Assembly: GCA_022787145.1 (NCBI GenBank)
Contig: JALFVM010000174.1
Location: 1 to 53,298, forward strand
Direction of reading: 5' to 3'
Length of the DNA stretch: 53,298 nucleotides
From: Lachnospiraceae bacterium
GTDB lineage: Bacteria > Bacillota > Clostridia > Lachnospirales > Lachnospiraceae
Shown here: positions 18,257-25,842 of the stretch, piece by piece
Numbering within the stretch: the first letter of the stretch is position 1
Layout of the letters: every line of letters begins with the position of its first letter
Notes under the pieces: generated by a model
Seen by the model: only the letters and a program-made list of their open reading frames with translations
The model's database searches: none
What the model was told of the DNA's origin: nothing
Program-made: the position numbers and the translations under genes

Positions 18257-18790
18257 ATGCTGTCTTACACACTACTCGTCAATCGTGAACACCCGCTCGA
18301 ACCGGATTACATACCGGATGACCTGGTGTATGTCGACATTCCCTTCCACGCCCCGCACGACTCACCAAAGCGCATGCTGCGAAGACAGGCTGCCAAAGCT
18401 GTCCAGGAGTTGTTTCATCGCTCCATAGAAATGAAAGTCAATCTCATCGGCATCTCCGGTTATCGCTCGTATCAGCGCCAGCAGCAGCTTCATACAGGCA
18501 GTTCCTATGTCGCACCGGCAGGTGCCAGTGAACATCAAAGCGGACTGGCTCTGGATGTTTCCTGTCCTGCTGTCTCTTTAGAACTGACAGAGGAATTTGC
18601 GCACACGCCGGAAGGAAAATTTCTGCATGACTATGCCCCTTTGTACGGCTTCATTCTCCGCTATCCCCAGGGGAAAGAAAAAATAACCGGATATGCTTAC
18701 GAGCCCTGGCATATCCGGTATGTGACAAAATCTCTCGCCCTCTATCTCTCCCTTACGGGAATGACTTTAGAAGAGTATCATGCAATTTAA
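18257..18790 (+). CDS. M15-family D,D-carboxypeptidase-like protein, no signal peptide
   Basis: Predicted zinc D-Ala-D-Ala carboxypeptidase of the VanY/DdpX class. In 177 residues the zinc site is complete: SEHQSGLALD (91-100, His93 and Asp100) and YEPWHIRY (148-155, Glu149 and His152). GYRSYQRQQQLH (69-80) is the usual substrate-side motif. There is no signal peptide or transmembrane helix, and the translation starts right at the GGAGAGGAGG site, so no leader has been missed. VanX/DdpX-type enzymes act in the cytoplasm on dipeptides while VanY types are exported; this protein has VanY-like spacing without export. The gene ends at 18790 with the spoVT stop codon starting at 18791. Confidence 0.85.
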   Translation: MLSYTLLVNREHPLEPDYIPDDLVYVDIPFHAPHDSPKRMLRRQAAKAVQELFHRSIEMKVNLIGISGYRSYQRQQQLHTGSSYVAPAGASEHQSGLALDVSCPAVSLELTEEFAHTPEGKFLHDYAPLYGFILRYPQGKEKITGYAYEPWHIRYVTKSLALYLSLTGMTLEEYHAI

Positions 18791-19339
18791 TTATTGTTCC
18801 ATCTGCCGCCCCAAAAATCCGGCCGCTGTCTGGACCAGCTTTTGTTCTGCTTCTCCCATTCGGTTCTTTTCTCCCCGCCCGAGCAGCGCAACCGCCCCAA
18901 TGGCATCGCCCGCGCAGATAATCGGACAGATTACCTGCGCTGTTAATTCTTCCTGCTGATTTTCAATCATCGGAATTTTTTTGCTGCTGGAAGCATCTGC
19001 ACAGATTGTTTCGCGATTGGAAATCATCTGTTCCAGTTCCTGGCTGATTTCCTTTCCCATATATTCCTTAGCTGACTGACCTGAGACAGCGACTACCTGG
19101 TCATGATCCGTAATGCAGGCAAGCATTCCCGTCGTCTGTGCCAGTGCCTCGGCATACTCTTTTGCAAAAATACTCAGTTCCCCGATTGGGGAATATTTCT
19201 TCAGAATAATTTCCCCTTCTCTGTCTGTAAAAATTTCCAGTGGTGTACCTTCCTTAATCCGCAGCGTTCTTCTTATCTCCTTGGGAATGACTACCCTCCC
19301 CAGATCATCGATTCTTCTCACGATTCCTGTAGCTTTCAT
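18791..19339 (-). CDS. spoVT: Stage V sporulation protein T
   Basis: Late-sporulation transcription regulator acting in the forespore. I place the start at ATG 19337-19339 (MKATGIVRRIDDLGRVVIPKEIRR) with GGAGG just upstream; the in-frame extension to 19411 would run through a hairpin. The 182 residues comprise an AbrB-type swapped-hairpin DNA-binding domain (1-50, ending EGEIILKKYSPIGEL) and a GAF-like C-terminal domain (about 55-180). That is the normal SpoVT architecture. The upstream gap to the lipase stop codon is entirely occupied by a long hairpin that pairs the Shine-Dalgarno (see findings). Confidence 0.93.
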   Translation of the reverse strand: MKATGIVRRIDDLGRVVIPKEIRRTLRIKEGTPLEIFTDREGEIILKKYSPIGELSIFAKEYAEALAQTTGMLACITDHDQVVAVSGQSAKEYMGKEISQELEQMISNRETICADASSSKKIPMIENQQEELTAQVICPIICAGDAIGAVALLGRGEKNRMGEAEQKLVQTAAGFLGRQMEQ

Positions 19340-19340
19340 A

Positions 19341-19406
19341 TAAAAATTCCTCCATTTACTGTACTTTCCGTATCTGGAAATAGTATCTGTAAATGGAGGA
19401 TTTTTA
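19341..19406 (-). promoter_or_regulatory. Long hairpin sequestering the spoVT ribosome site
   Basis: Read on the minus strand, TAAAAATCCTCCATTTAC (19406-19389) can pair with GTAAATGGAGGAATTTTTA (19359-19341) with a single bulged A. A second small stem, TTTCC/GGAAA, sits inside the 29-base loop. The upstream arm contains the lipase stop codon. The downstream arm contains the spoVT GGAGG and ends one base before its ATG. A run of five U follows the GC part, so it could also terminate transcription. Confidence 0.75.
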
Positions 19407-20339
19407 TGCATTTAAGAAATTTTCAATTTCCTGCCAGGCTTCCCTTGCTTCTTTCATCTTCTTCATTCCCAGCTGGAACACATGAAACATCCCTTCGTAG
19501 ACAGACAGCTGCACCTGACAGCCGGCCGCCTCCGCCTTTTTTGCAGCTTCCACACTGTCACTCAGCAGCATTTCAATACTGCCCACCTGAAACAACATCG
19601 GAGGAAGTCCCTCATAATTTCCAAACAATGGTGAAATATAAGGATTTTCCGGATCTCTGCCGCCATAATACGCATTGCTGTAAAGCATACTCTCAGTCGT
19701 ATTCCCAAACAAAGGATCTTTCTCAAAATTCGTCCGATAAGATTCCCCGGAGGCAGTAAGGTCTGTCCACGGGGACATCAGCACCAGTTTCTTTGGAAGC
19801 GGTTCTTTGTGGTCGCGCAGATAGAGCGTAAGCGCAAGTGCAAGTCCGCCTCCGGCGGAATCACCTGCAACCACAATCTGCTCTCCCTTATATCCCTTTT
19901 CCAGAAGCCAGCGGTATGCGGCACAGGCATCTTCCAGCGCCGCAGGGAACGGATCTTCGGGAGCAACCCGATAATCGATGGACAATACGGAACGTTCTCC
20001 CTGCATTTTTGCATAAAGCACGGCAAAATCGCGATAAGCATTACGCATTTTTCCGATATAGCCGCCTCCATGAAGCTGCAAAACGATCTCACTGCCCTCC
20101 TGCGTTCCATGAGGAATCAACATCTCCATGGAAAACTTCGGCATCTGAACAGGCAGCAGCGAAAACTCCTTCGGACAATGCCATGCATGCTCCACTTCCA
20201 CCACTTTTTTGCGGAACGTTCCATCCTGAATCAGCGGACCGATTCCATGCAGGGAAGTTGCCAGTGCAATCACATTTCTTGACACCATCGCAGCCAGGCT
20301 GATTTGTTCTTTTTCTTCTTTTCTTTTCTGTTTTTCCAA
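19404..20339 (-). CDS. Alpha/beta hydrolase, HSL (Aes-like) lipase/esterase family
   Basis: Predicted carboxylesterase. At 311 residues it has the hormone-sensitive-lipase signature: oxyanion motif LQLHGGGYIG (HGGG at 90-93), nucleophile elbow VVAGDSAGGGLAL (Ser161), LMSPWTDLTASGESY, and a C-terminal His in YEGMFHVFQLGM. The start is TTG at 20337-20339 behind GGGAG. The N-terminal 60 residues form a helical cap, with no secretion signal. It follows the DUF6320 gene and the acyltransferase on the same strand; I recall this trio recurring in Lachnospiraceae, which suggests ester or lipid chemistry as a unit. The substrate is unknown. Confidence 0.9.
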   Translation of the reverse strand: MEKQKRKEEKEQISLAAMVSRNVIALATSLHGIGPLIQDGTFRKKVVEVEHAWHCPKEFSLLPVQMPKFSMEMLIPHGTQEGSEIVLQLHGGGYIGKMRNAYRDFAVLYAKMQGERSVLSIDYRVAPEDPFPAALEDACAAYRWLLEKGYKGEQIVVAGDSAGGGLALALTLYLRDHKEPLPKKLVLMSPWTDLTASGESYRTNFEKDPLFGNTTESMLYSNAYYGGRDPENPYISPLFGNYEGLPPMLFQVGSIEMLLSDSVEAAKKAEAAGCQVQLSVYEGMFHVFQLGMKKMKEAREAWQEIENFLNA

Positions 20340-20376
20340 ATGATCACTCCCATATCTTATGTGTTACTATAACTGT

Positions 20377-21057
20377 TTATATGTGAAATTTTCTCTTCAG
20401 TTCATTTTGAGCTTTTCTATCCCCGATGATCATCGTTCCGCTCCACAACAGCACAGACAATCCAAATGCCGTCCATGCCAGCACAATATGATGAAAAAAG
20501 CCTGTAAAATGCAGCACCACATCAATGATACTCAAAAAGACGGCCGCCAGCTGCATCAGCACATAATTCTGCCAGCTGGATGAATTGATTGCCATACAGA
20601 TGACAATAGCCGCCACCAACCCATAAATCATGCAGGGCAATCCAAACTCCAGTGACCATCCCTTCCAGCCAAGTGAAACATCCATCAAAAGCAGCAATCC
20701 CATCACCACAAAAATCTGCAAATAAATCTTTCGGATATGTCCCTGCCTGCGGCTCAGCAGATCCCAGGAAGTTAAAATCAGATACGCAATAATTCCTCCC
20801 GTGATAGCTGACCAGTATTTTGGAAACGACGAAAAAGTAAGATAATTTACCAAAATCAAAGCAGCCTCCAGAACAAGCGACAAAAACAGCAGAATCCTTC
20901 CGGCCCTGCGGAATTTTCTCGTTTTCTGTTTCACATTCGGATAATTTCCCGTCTGCTCGTCCTCACTCTGTGCTTCCTCCGTCAGCACCGTATGACACAG
21001 AGGGCAGATCAATGTGTCATCTATGACTCTGACACCGCAGCGTTTACATTTATTCAT
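20377..21057 (-). CDS. DUF6320 zinc-ribbon membrane protein
   Basis: A 226-residue protein. The N-terminal zinc ribbon CKRCGVRVIDDTLICPLC (residues 4-21) gives two C-x2-C knuckles. A charged linker (about 28-50) precedes five or six transmembrane helices starting ILLFLSLVLEAALILVNYL, then WSAITGGIIAYLILTSW, IFVVMGLLLLM, GLPCMIYGLVAAIVICMAI, MQLAAVFLSIIDVVLHFTGF and IVLAWTAFGLSVLLW. The pattern matches DUF6320 as I recall it. Start ATG 21055-21057 follows GAGGAGG, 17 bp after the acyltransferase stop. The role is unknown; the gene order couples it to the acyltransferase and lipase. Confidence 0.82.
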   Translation of the reverse strand: MNKCKRCGVRVIDDTLICPLCHTVLTEEAQSEDEQTGNYPNVKQKTRKFRRAGRILLFLSLVLEAALILVNYLTFSSFPKYWSAITGGIIAYLILTSWDLLSRRQGHIRKIYLQIFVVMGLLLLMDVSLGWKGWSLEFGLPCMIYGLVAAIVICMAINSSSWQNYVLMQLAAVFLSIIDVVLHFTGFFHHIVLAWTAFGLSVLLWSGTMIIGDRKAQNELKRKFHI

Positions 21058-21074
21058 TTACAATTCCTCCTCTG

Positions 21075-22361
21075 CTACTCTTCATACACACCATTTGTTT
21101 CAATTGCAACATCCAGACCATCCTCAGACAAACTTCGGAAAAATTCCTTCTGAACAGAAGTATCCTTCAAAAGAGAACTGAATGTGAAGACAAGCTCATC
21201 TCCATACGAGCTTACGGTTCCCTTCATATTCTGCCCCGTAGAAGGTGATAAAATCACCTGGAACCGACGGATATATGACCGATATTCTTCTTTTACCGCA
21301 AAACCACCCATGTTCGTAAGCGTTGTCGTTGTCCCCTTCGCACTGTTTAGATACACCAGTCTGATTGCCGGCTTTTTTAAGAAAAGCGGAACAGCGCGAA
21401 GCGCCAGATTCTTCTGGTTCGATACATTATAGGAAATCAGTTTTTCCAGATTTTCTTTTGTGATATGGCTTTTAAGCTCCCGCTGCACCAGTTTCATCAC
21501 TTCTGCGCGCTCATAATGTTCCTTTTCCGGCAGAAAAGGGATACTCACCATCGCAAAAAAGTTACGGGTGGTCATTGATCCAAAAAACGGCCGAAGATTG
21601 ACCGGAATGCAGAGCACAATGGGTTCCTTCGAAGAGTTTCCATGCAGATATCCCTTATAAATGCTGTATACATAAATACCGGACAGATATTCATTGATAC
21701 TCATGGAAAGTTCTTTTGCCTTCTTCTTTACTTCTTTCAGAGACATGTATCCGTGAATGACACCAAGTTCTCCCCGCACCAGCTTTTCCCCTTTCATATG
21801 GACAGCCGGCGGTGCCTGGTAACCCTTCTTTGCACTTTTCTTATAATTTTTCAGGTAACTATCTTCCGTGTCCAGTGAGGTATCGTCCGAGAGCCGATCA
21901 CTTGTCCCACTTGAAAGTTCCGGATAACGAAGCCTGAGATACTGATATGTCAGTTCACGCAGGAAATTGGCGGCTCCCATTCCATCCGCAAGCACATGAA
22001 ACACTTCCAGATTAATTCGATTTTTATAATATGTCACCCGAAAAAGGTAATTCCTGTTCCCATGAGATTCAATAAAACGGCAGGGAAAATCATTCTCCTC
22101 CCGCACCACCGGAATTCCCCTCGTATTCGTCTCAAAATAGTACCAGAACATCCCTGTCCGCATGCGGACATTCATGCTGTCAAACCACGGCAAAACACGT
22201 TCCAGTGCTTCCTGAAGATGGTTTTGGCTGATTTCTTCTGTTAATGTGATACTGATTCTATATACATTTGTCATCGTTTCATTGGCAATAACCGGGAAAA
22301 GATTGGCTGTGTTATCCAGTTTTTCCCATCCAATTTCTTTTTTTCTGACCTTACTTTTCAT
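21075..22361 (-). CDS. Condensation/alcohol-acetyltransferase-like protein
   Basis: A 428-residue member of the CoA-dependent acyltransferase (chloramphenicol-acetyltransferase) superfamily, often annotated alcohol acetyltransferase. The catalytic motif HVLADGMG (His122 to Gly127) fits HxxxDG. A second structural half begins near residue 215 (MSINEYLSGIYVYSIYKGY), with the NMGGFAVKE segment near 365 equivalent to the family's second conserved motif. No signal peptide is present. Start ATG 22359-22361 lies behind GGAAGAAAG. It is the first gene of the acyltransferase-DUF6320-lipase unit. The donor and acceptor cannot be inferred; lipid or peptide acylation are both possible. Confidence 0.82.
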   Translation of the reverse strand: MKSKVRKKEIGWEKLDNTANLFPVIANETMTNVYRISITLTEEISQNHLQEALERVLPWFDSMNVRMRTGMFWYYFETNTRGIPVVREENDFPCRFIESHGNRNYLFRVTYYKNRINLEVFHVLADGMGAANFLRELTYQYLRLRYPELSSGTSDRLSDDTSLDTEDSYLKNYKKSAKKGYQAPPAVHMKGEKLVRGELGVIHGYMSLKEVKKKAKELSMSINEYLSGIYVYSIYKGYLHGNSSKEPIVLCIPVNLRPFFGSMTTRNFFAMVSIPFLPEKEHYERAEVMKLVQRELKSHITKENLEKLISYNVSNQKNLALRAVPLFLKKPAIRLVYLNSAKGTTTTLTNMGGFAVKEEYRSYIRRFQVILSPSTGQNMKGTVSSYGDELVFTFSSLLKDTSVQKEFFRSLSEDGLDVAIETNGVYEE

Positions 22362-22448
22362 ATTTTCTTTCTTCCTTTCTGTTCACTATATTAACACAGG
22401 AAAAAAGATTTTCCTATAGAGAAACGATACTTCTCTTTACACATGCCG

Positions 22449-22485
22449 TATACTTTACGCTCCCTTCCACATACTATAAAGTATA
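22449..22485. repeat. Perfect 9-bp inverted repeat in a divergent intergenic region
   Basis: TATACTTTA (22449-22457) is perfectly inverted as TAAAGTATA (22477-22485) with a 19-base loop. It lies in the 164-bp region between the start of the minus-strand acyltransferase and the plus-strand 66-residue gene. The position suits an operator or overlapping divergent promoters. Confidence 0.45.
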
Positions 22486-22525
22486 AAAACGCATTCACAA
22501 ACGCTTATCAAAAGGAGGCTTTTCT

Positions 22526-22726
22526 ATGCCAGACAAGGATTATCGTGTATTTTATGACAATTATATGAAGACAAATGCCGCTACGGAAGCCACAGGACTC
22601 ATCTACTGTGCAGCTGATTCCGGCGAAGAATGGAACGCTTATCGTGATATTTTTGATTTCGAGCCGATTTGCCATCATATCCCTGGTATTCTCACCGAAA
22701 TAACAGAAGAAATAAAAAAAGATTAA
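22526..22726 (+). CDS. Small hypothetical protein
   Basis: The 66-residue frame opens behind a strong AAAGGAGG site with 7-base spacing, which supports real translation. The sequence is acidic and soluble: MPDKDYRVFYDNYMKTN, then ATGLIYCAADSGEEWNAYRDIF, ending in the helical ILTEITEEIKKD. I do not recognise a named domain and no metal or catalytic motif stands out. It stands alone between the acyltransferase (divergent) and the hemolysin III gene, which has its own promoter. The function is unknown. Confidence 0.65.
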   Translation: MPDKDYRVFYDNYMKTNAATEATGLIYCAADSGEEWNAYRDIFDFEPICHHIPGILTEITEEIKKD

Positions 22727-22733
22727 AAAACAG

Positions 22734-22761
22734 TTGCATTTTTCAAATTCCGTGGTATAGT
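22734..22761 (+). promoter_or_regulatory. Promoter of the hemolysin III gene
   Basis: TTGCAT (22734-22739), 16-base spacer, TATAGT (22756-22761), 69 bp before the ATG at 22831. Confidence 0.5.
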
Positions 22762-22830
22762 ATTATAAAAAGTCACATATAGTTTTCAATACTACATGTA
22801 ATAGTAAAACTTACTTGGAGGCGATTGCAT

Positions 22831-23493
22831 ATGAAACTAAAACTGAAAGATCCAGGAAGTGCCATTACCCACGGAATCGCAGCGCTTCTGGCCATAGTTG
22901 CCGCTGCACCCCTGCTGATCCGGGCAGCGCGTGAACCCGATCATCTTCACGTATTTGCCCTCGGCATATTTATTCTGACTATGATTTTCTTATATACAGC
23001 CAGTACCCTTTACCACTCGGTAGATTCTACTGAGAAGGTAAACCGAAGACTGCGCAAGCTCGATCACATGATGATTTCCATTATGATTGCAGGAAGCTAC
23101 ACACCAGTCTGCCTGATCGTACTGCACAACAAAACAGGATATGCACTGTGCGCCATCGTATGGATTGTGGCCATCGCAGGCGTTTTGCTCAAGGCCTTCT
23201 GGATCACCTGTCCCAAATGGGTATCCTCCGCACTGTACATCGGAATGGGATGGCTGTGCGTGCTGGCTTTTGTGCCGATCTTCCACCATCTTCCGCGTGC
23301 TGGCTTTGGATGGCTGCTTGCCGGAGGCATTATCTACACCATCGGCGGTGTCATTTACGGTTTAAAACTTCCTTTGTTCAATTCCAGACACAAGAACTTC
23401 GGTTCACATGAGATTTTTCATATTTTTGTGATGCTCGGAAGTGCGTGTCACTTTGTCGTGATGTACTTTTTTGTAGCACCCATGCCGATCTAA
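22831..23493 (+). CDS. Hemolysin III family (YqfA/PAQR-like) membrane protein
   Basis: A 220-residue, seven-helix integral membrane protein. The start is ATG 22831 (MKLKLKDPGSAITHGIAALLA), 8 bases after TTGGAGGCG. Family metal-site residues are visible: SAITHG near the N-terminus, STLYHS (about 54-59) followed by LRKLDHMMISIMIAGSYTP, and the C-terminal SHEIFHIFVMLGSACHFVV with two histidines. The bacterial members share the PAQR receptor fold; the hemolysin name is historical and the role is not settled. It has its own promoter and terminator, so it is a single-gene unit. Confidence 0.93.
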   Translation: MKLKLKDPGSAITHGIAALLAIVAAAPLLIRAAREPDHLHVFALGIFILTMIFLYTASTLYHSVDSTEKVNRRLRKLDHMMISIMIAGSYTPVCLIVLHNKTGYALCAIVWIVAIAGVLLKAFWITCPKWVSSALYIGMGWLCVLAFVPIFHHLPRAGFGWLLAGGIIYTIGGVIYGLKLPLFNSRHKNFGSHEIFHIFVMLGSACHFVVMYFFVAPMPI

Positions 23494-23499
23494 AACAAC

Positions 23500-23545
23500 A
23501 AAACAGCCCAGTTCACTCCTCACAGGAATGAATCAGGCTGTTTTT
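23500..23545. terminator. Terminator of the hemolysin III gene
   Basis: AAAACAGCC (23500-23508) is inverted as GGCTGTTTT (23536-23544) and followed by a T run. It overlaps the 3' end of the converging GIY-YIG gene, so it may serve both strands. Confidence 0.7.
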
Positions 23546-23767
23546 CTGTGCTGCCGTCAATTGTTTGATGGCGTACTCTCTTCGCATCGCCTCTTCTTTC
23601 GTCAGAAATGCTTCGTAATACACCAGTTCCACCGGTCTGTGACTTTTCGTATATTTTGCTCCTTTTCCGGCATTGTGACTGGCCACACGCCTGTCCAGGT
23701 CATTCGTCCATCCCGTGTACAGACTCCCGTCTCTGCACCTTACCATATACGTATAACTGTACTTCAT
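23513..23767 (-). CDS. GIY-YIG nuclease-superfamily protein
   Basis: An 84-residue single-domain protein of the UPF0213/YhbQ type. Start ATG 23765-23767 follows GGGAGGG; an in-frame extension to 23896 has no site. The family hallmarks are YTYMVRCRDGSLYTGWTNDLDRRVASHN (residues 4-31, where YMV and YTG replace GIY and YIG), the catalytic Arg region DRRVASHNAGKGAKYT, and Glu in FLTKEEAMRREYAIKQL. Such small proteins are widespread; a DNA-related role is assumed from the fold but is not shown for most members. It converges on the hemolysin III gene and shares its terminator. Confidence 0.92.
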   Translation of the reverse strand: MKYSYTYMVRCRDGSLYTGWTNDLDRRVASHNAGKGAKYTKSHRPVELVYYEAFLTKEEAMRREYAIKQLTAAQKNSLIHSCEE

Positions 23768-23990
23768 TTTCCCTCCCTGTAAACGTTCTATGTAAAAGGC
23801 CGCCGACAGTGCCTGCAGCCTTCCTATATGATCAAGCAATCGACAAACCTCGTATTTCACCCAAAAACATACAGAAAGTAATTTTTTCGATTGCATTTTT
23901 TCGGTCTGCCGTATACTTTATTATACGCCAGCCATCCTTATCTGTGAATGAAAACGTTACTGTTCACTCCGTTCACAGTAACATCAAAGC

Positions 23991-24779
23991 TTATGGAAGA
24001 TACGTGATCGGATCAATGGGAGTTCCATCCTTACTCATCGCAAAATATAAGTTTGTGCCTTCCACACTGTAATATTTCGTCGGCTGTGCAACATATCCAA
24101 GAATTGTCGATTGTCCAACCGTCTGTCCTTCCTGCACAAGGACATTTTCAAGCTGCCCGTAAGAGGCACGATATCCATTGCCCATGTCAAGCGTAACCGT
24201 CGTGCCTGTCTCCGCATCCTCACGAACCGATTCTACCATGCCATTGGCTGCTGCAAGTACCTCCGAACCTTCTGCGGCAGAAATCACAATTCCCGGACTA
24301 TATTTATAAACATCCAGTGTCGGATGATAAATCGTCTGATCCATGCTGTAATCCAGCAGCACATCCCCGGACAGCGGCCAGATCATCAGCGTGTCTTCCG
24401 TAAAATCTACCACTGGAATCGCCGCTGCTGCCGGTTCCTGTTCCATCTCTACTGACTCTTGCTGCGTTTTTGCTTCTGCTGTTTCCCACTCTGCAGTTTC
24501 ACTATCCTCCTGTGCCAGTTCCTCTGATGAAGAATCCATCTGTGCATCTTCGCTCATTTCCGCTTCCACCTGTGACGTATCCGCATCCACCATAGGTTCC
24601 TCTTCTTCCTCAGAAAGCTTTGCCTGCTCTTCCTCCCACTGTGTTTCTTTTTGCTGCGCCAGTTCCTTTTGTTTTCTTCCCTCGCTGCCGGACTGGTAAA
24701 CGGCAATTCCCAATGCCACGATCACCGCCAAAAGTGCCCCATTCACAACAATTCGTATGGTTCTTTCTTTTCTCGTCAT
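23991..24779 (-). CDS. spoIIQ: SpoIIQ-like LytM/M23 protein with degenerate zinc site
   Basis: Forespore membrane partner of the engulfment complex. The 262 residues comprise a short cytoplasmic N-terminus, one transmembrane helix (VVNGALLAVIVALGIAVY, 11-28), a long acidic linker (about 32-120) and a LytM fold (about 130-262). His152 and Asp156 of HPTLD match the first zinc motif. The later histidines are replaced: YGQL (207-210) where YxHL is usual, and TNLYF (242-246) where HLHF is usual. Peptidase activity is therefore doubtful. The name rests on the adjacent spoIID, 65 bp upstream, a pairing seen in clostridia. A generic M23 protein is the alternative. Confidence 0.82.
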   Translation of the reverse strand: MTRKERTIRIVVNGALLAVIVALGIAVYQSGSEGRKQKELAQQKETQWEEEQAKLSEEEEEPMVDADTSQVEAEMSEDAQMDSSSEELAQEDSETAEWETAEAKTQQESVEMEQEPAAAAIPVVDFTEDTLMIWPLSGDVLLDYSMDQTIYHPTLDVYKYSPGIVISAAEGSEVLAAANGMVESVREDAETGTTVTLDMGNGYRASYGQLENVLVQEGQTVGQSTILGYVAQPTKYYSVEGTNLYFAMSKDGTPIDPITYLP

Positions 24780-24844
24780 ATTCTTTCACCTCTGCTTTTA
24801 TCAATTTCCTGTATTGGTAGCATTGCCAGAATACACGAGTCTAT

Positions 24845-25666
24845 TCAGTGAATTTCCATCGCCGGAAAATAATATGTAAGAATTTCTATGTAATTTTTTC
24901 CTTCTTTTGCCATCACACTGGCTCCATACTGGCTCAATCCAAGCCCGTGCCCCGTTCCTTTGCACAAAATGCGAAGCTTTCCGTTTGTCTTTTTCACAGA
25001 AAATGAACTGGAAGGCAATTCCAGCTGCCTTCGCAGTTCTTCTCCGGACATCAGTTCTTCTCCCACACGGACTTCCATCACATAACCGCTGCTATCCTTG
25101 GATACAATTGAAATATTTTTCTGAAAATCTTCCGGATACTCAAACGTCTGCAGAAAATCTTCTGCATTTCGATCCAAAAAGCTTTCCACCGAAACGAGAT
25201 ACCCATAGGAACTGTCATGCAAAACTTCCTCACCACTTCGTGTATGCCCGCTGCTTACCTGATGATACGGAACACATCGTGCTTCATTTTTCCAGGTAAG
25301 AATCTCTCCAGCAGCCTGTGCAGCCTCCTGATAAATGCCATAATTTTTCAAAAATTTTTCCCTGGCTTCCCCGGCTGAATAATATACTTTCAGGTTTTGA
25401 TACAGCTCTTTTCTTTGTTTCTCATCTTCTCTCACTGCTTCGTAATTTGTTCTCGCCAGAACTGTCTGTGCCTTTATCGCCTCAGCAGGAGCCTGCTCAC
25501 TGATCTGCGCCCCGACGGCCAGCAAAACATACCGGTCACAGACAGTCCGGAAATTTTCAAAGCACTGTGCTCCCGACAACGCCAATACTGCAAGAAAAGG
25601 AAGAACCAGAGACATTGCGTAGAGATACACAAGAAACACCACAAATTTCTTCATGATTCCCATCAT
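24845..25666 (-). CDS. spoIID: Stage II sporulation protein D
   Basis: Lytic transglycosylase of the engulfment machinery, anchored in the mother-cell membrane. The 273 residues begin with one transmembrane helix (FVVFLVYLYAMSLVLPFLAVLAL, about 8-30). The SpoIID domain follows: LLAVGAQISEQAPAEAIKAQTVLARTNYE carries the conserved Glu and QAVLARTY-like motif. CVPYHQVSSGHTRSGEEV (about 152-169) and KGTGHGLGLSQYGASVMAKEGKNYIEILTYYFP at the C-terminus are strongly diagnostic. Three nearby Met codons make the exact start uncertain. Upstream, GCATAG, 16 bases, CATAGATT loosely resembles a sigma-E promoter. Confidence 0.94.
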   Translation of the reverse strand: MMGIMKKFVVFLVYLYAMSLVLPFLAVLALSGAQCFENFRTVCDRYVLLAVGAQISEQAPAEAIKAQTVLARTNYEAVREDEKQRKELYQNLKVYYSAGEAREKFLKNYGIYQEAAQAAGEILTWKNEARCVPYHQVSSGHTRSGEEVLHDSSYGYLVSVESFLDRNAEDFLQTFEYPEDFQKNISIVSKDSSGYVMEVRVGEELMSGEELRRQLELPSSSFSVKKTNGKLRILCKGTGHGLGLSQYGASVMAKEGKNYIEILTYYFPAMEIH

Positions 25667-25842
25667 TTTTCTCTTTCAGAATAATCTATGTAAAAACAAG
25701 CCTTTTCTATGCATTTTTCTTTTCTCATATATACAGCTTTCGCATAAATATGATATAATATCATGAGATATTCTATTACGCAGCTGATTTCTACATGAAT
25801 TGTGGAAATCAGACACTATAATCTGTAATATTGGAGGAAGAA

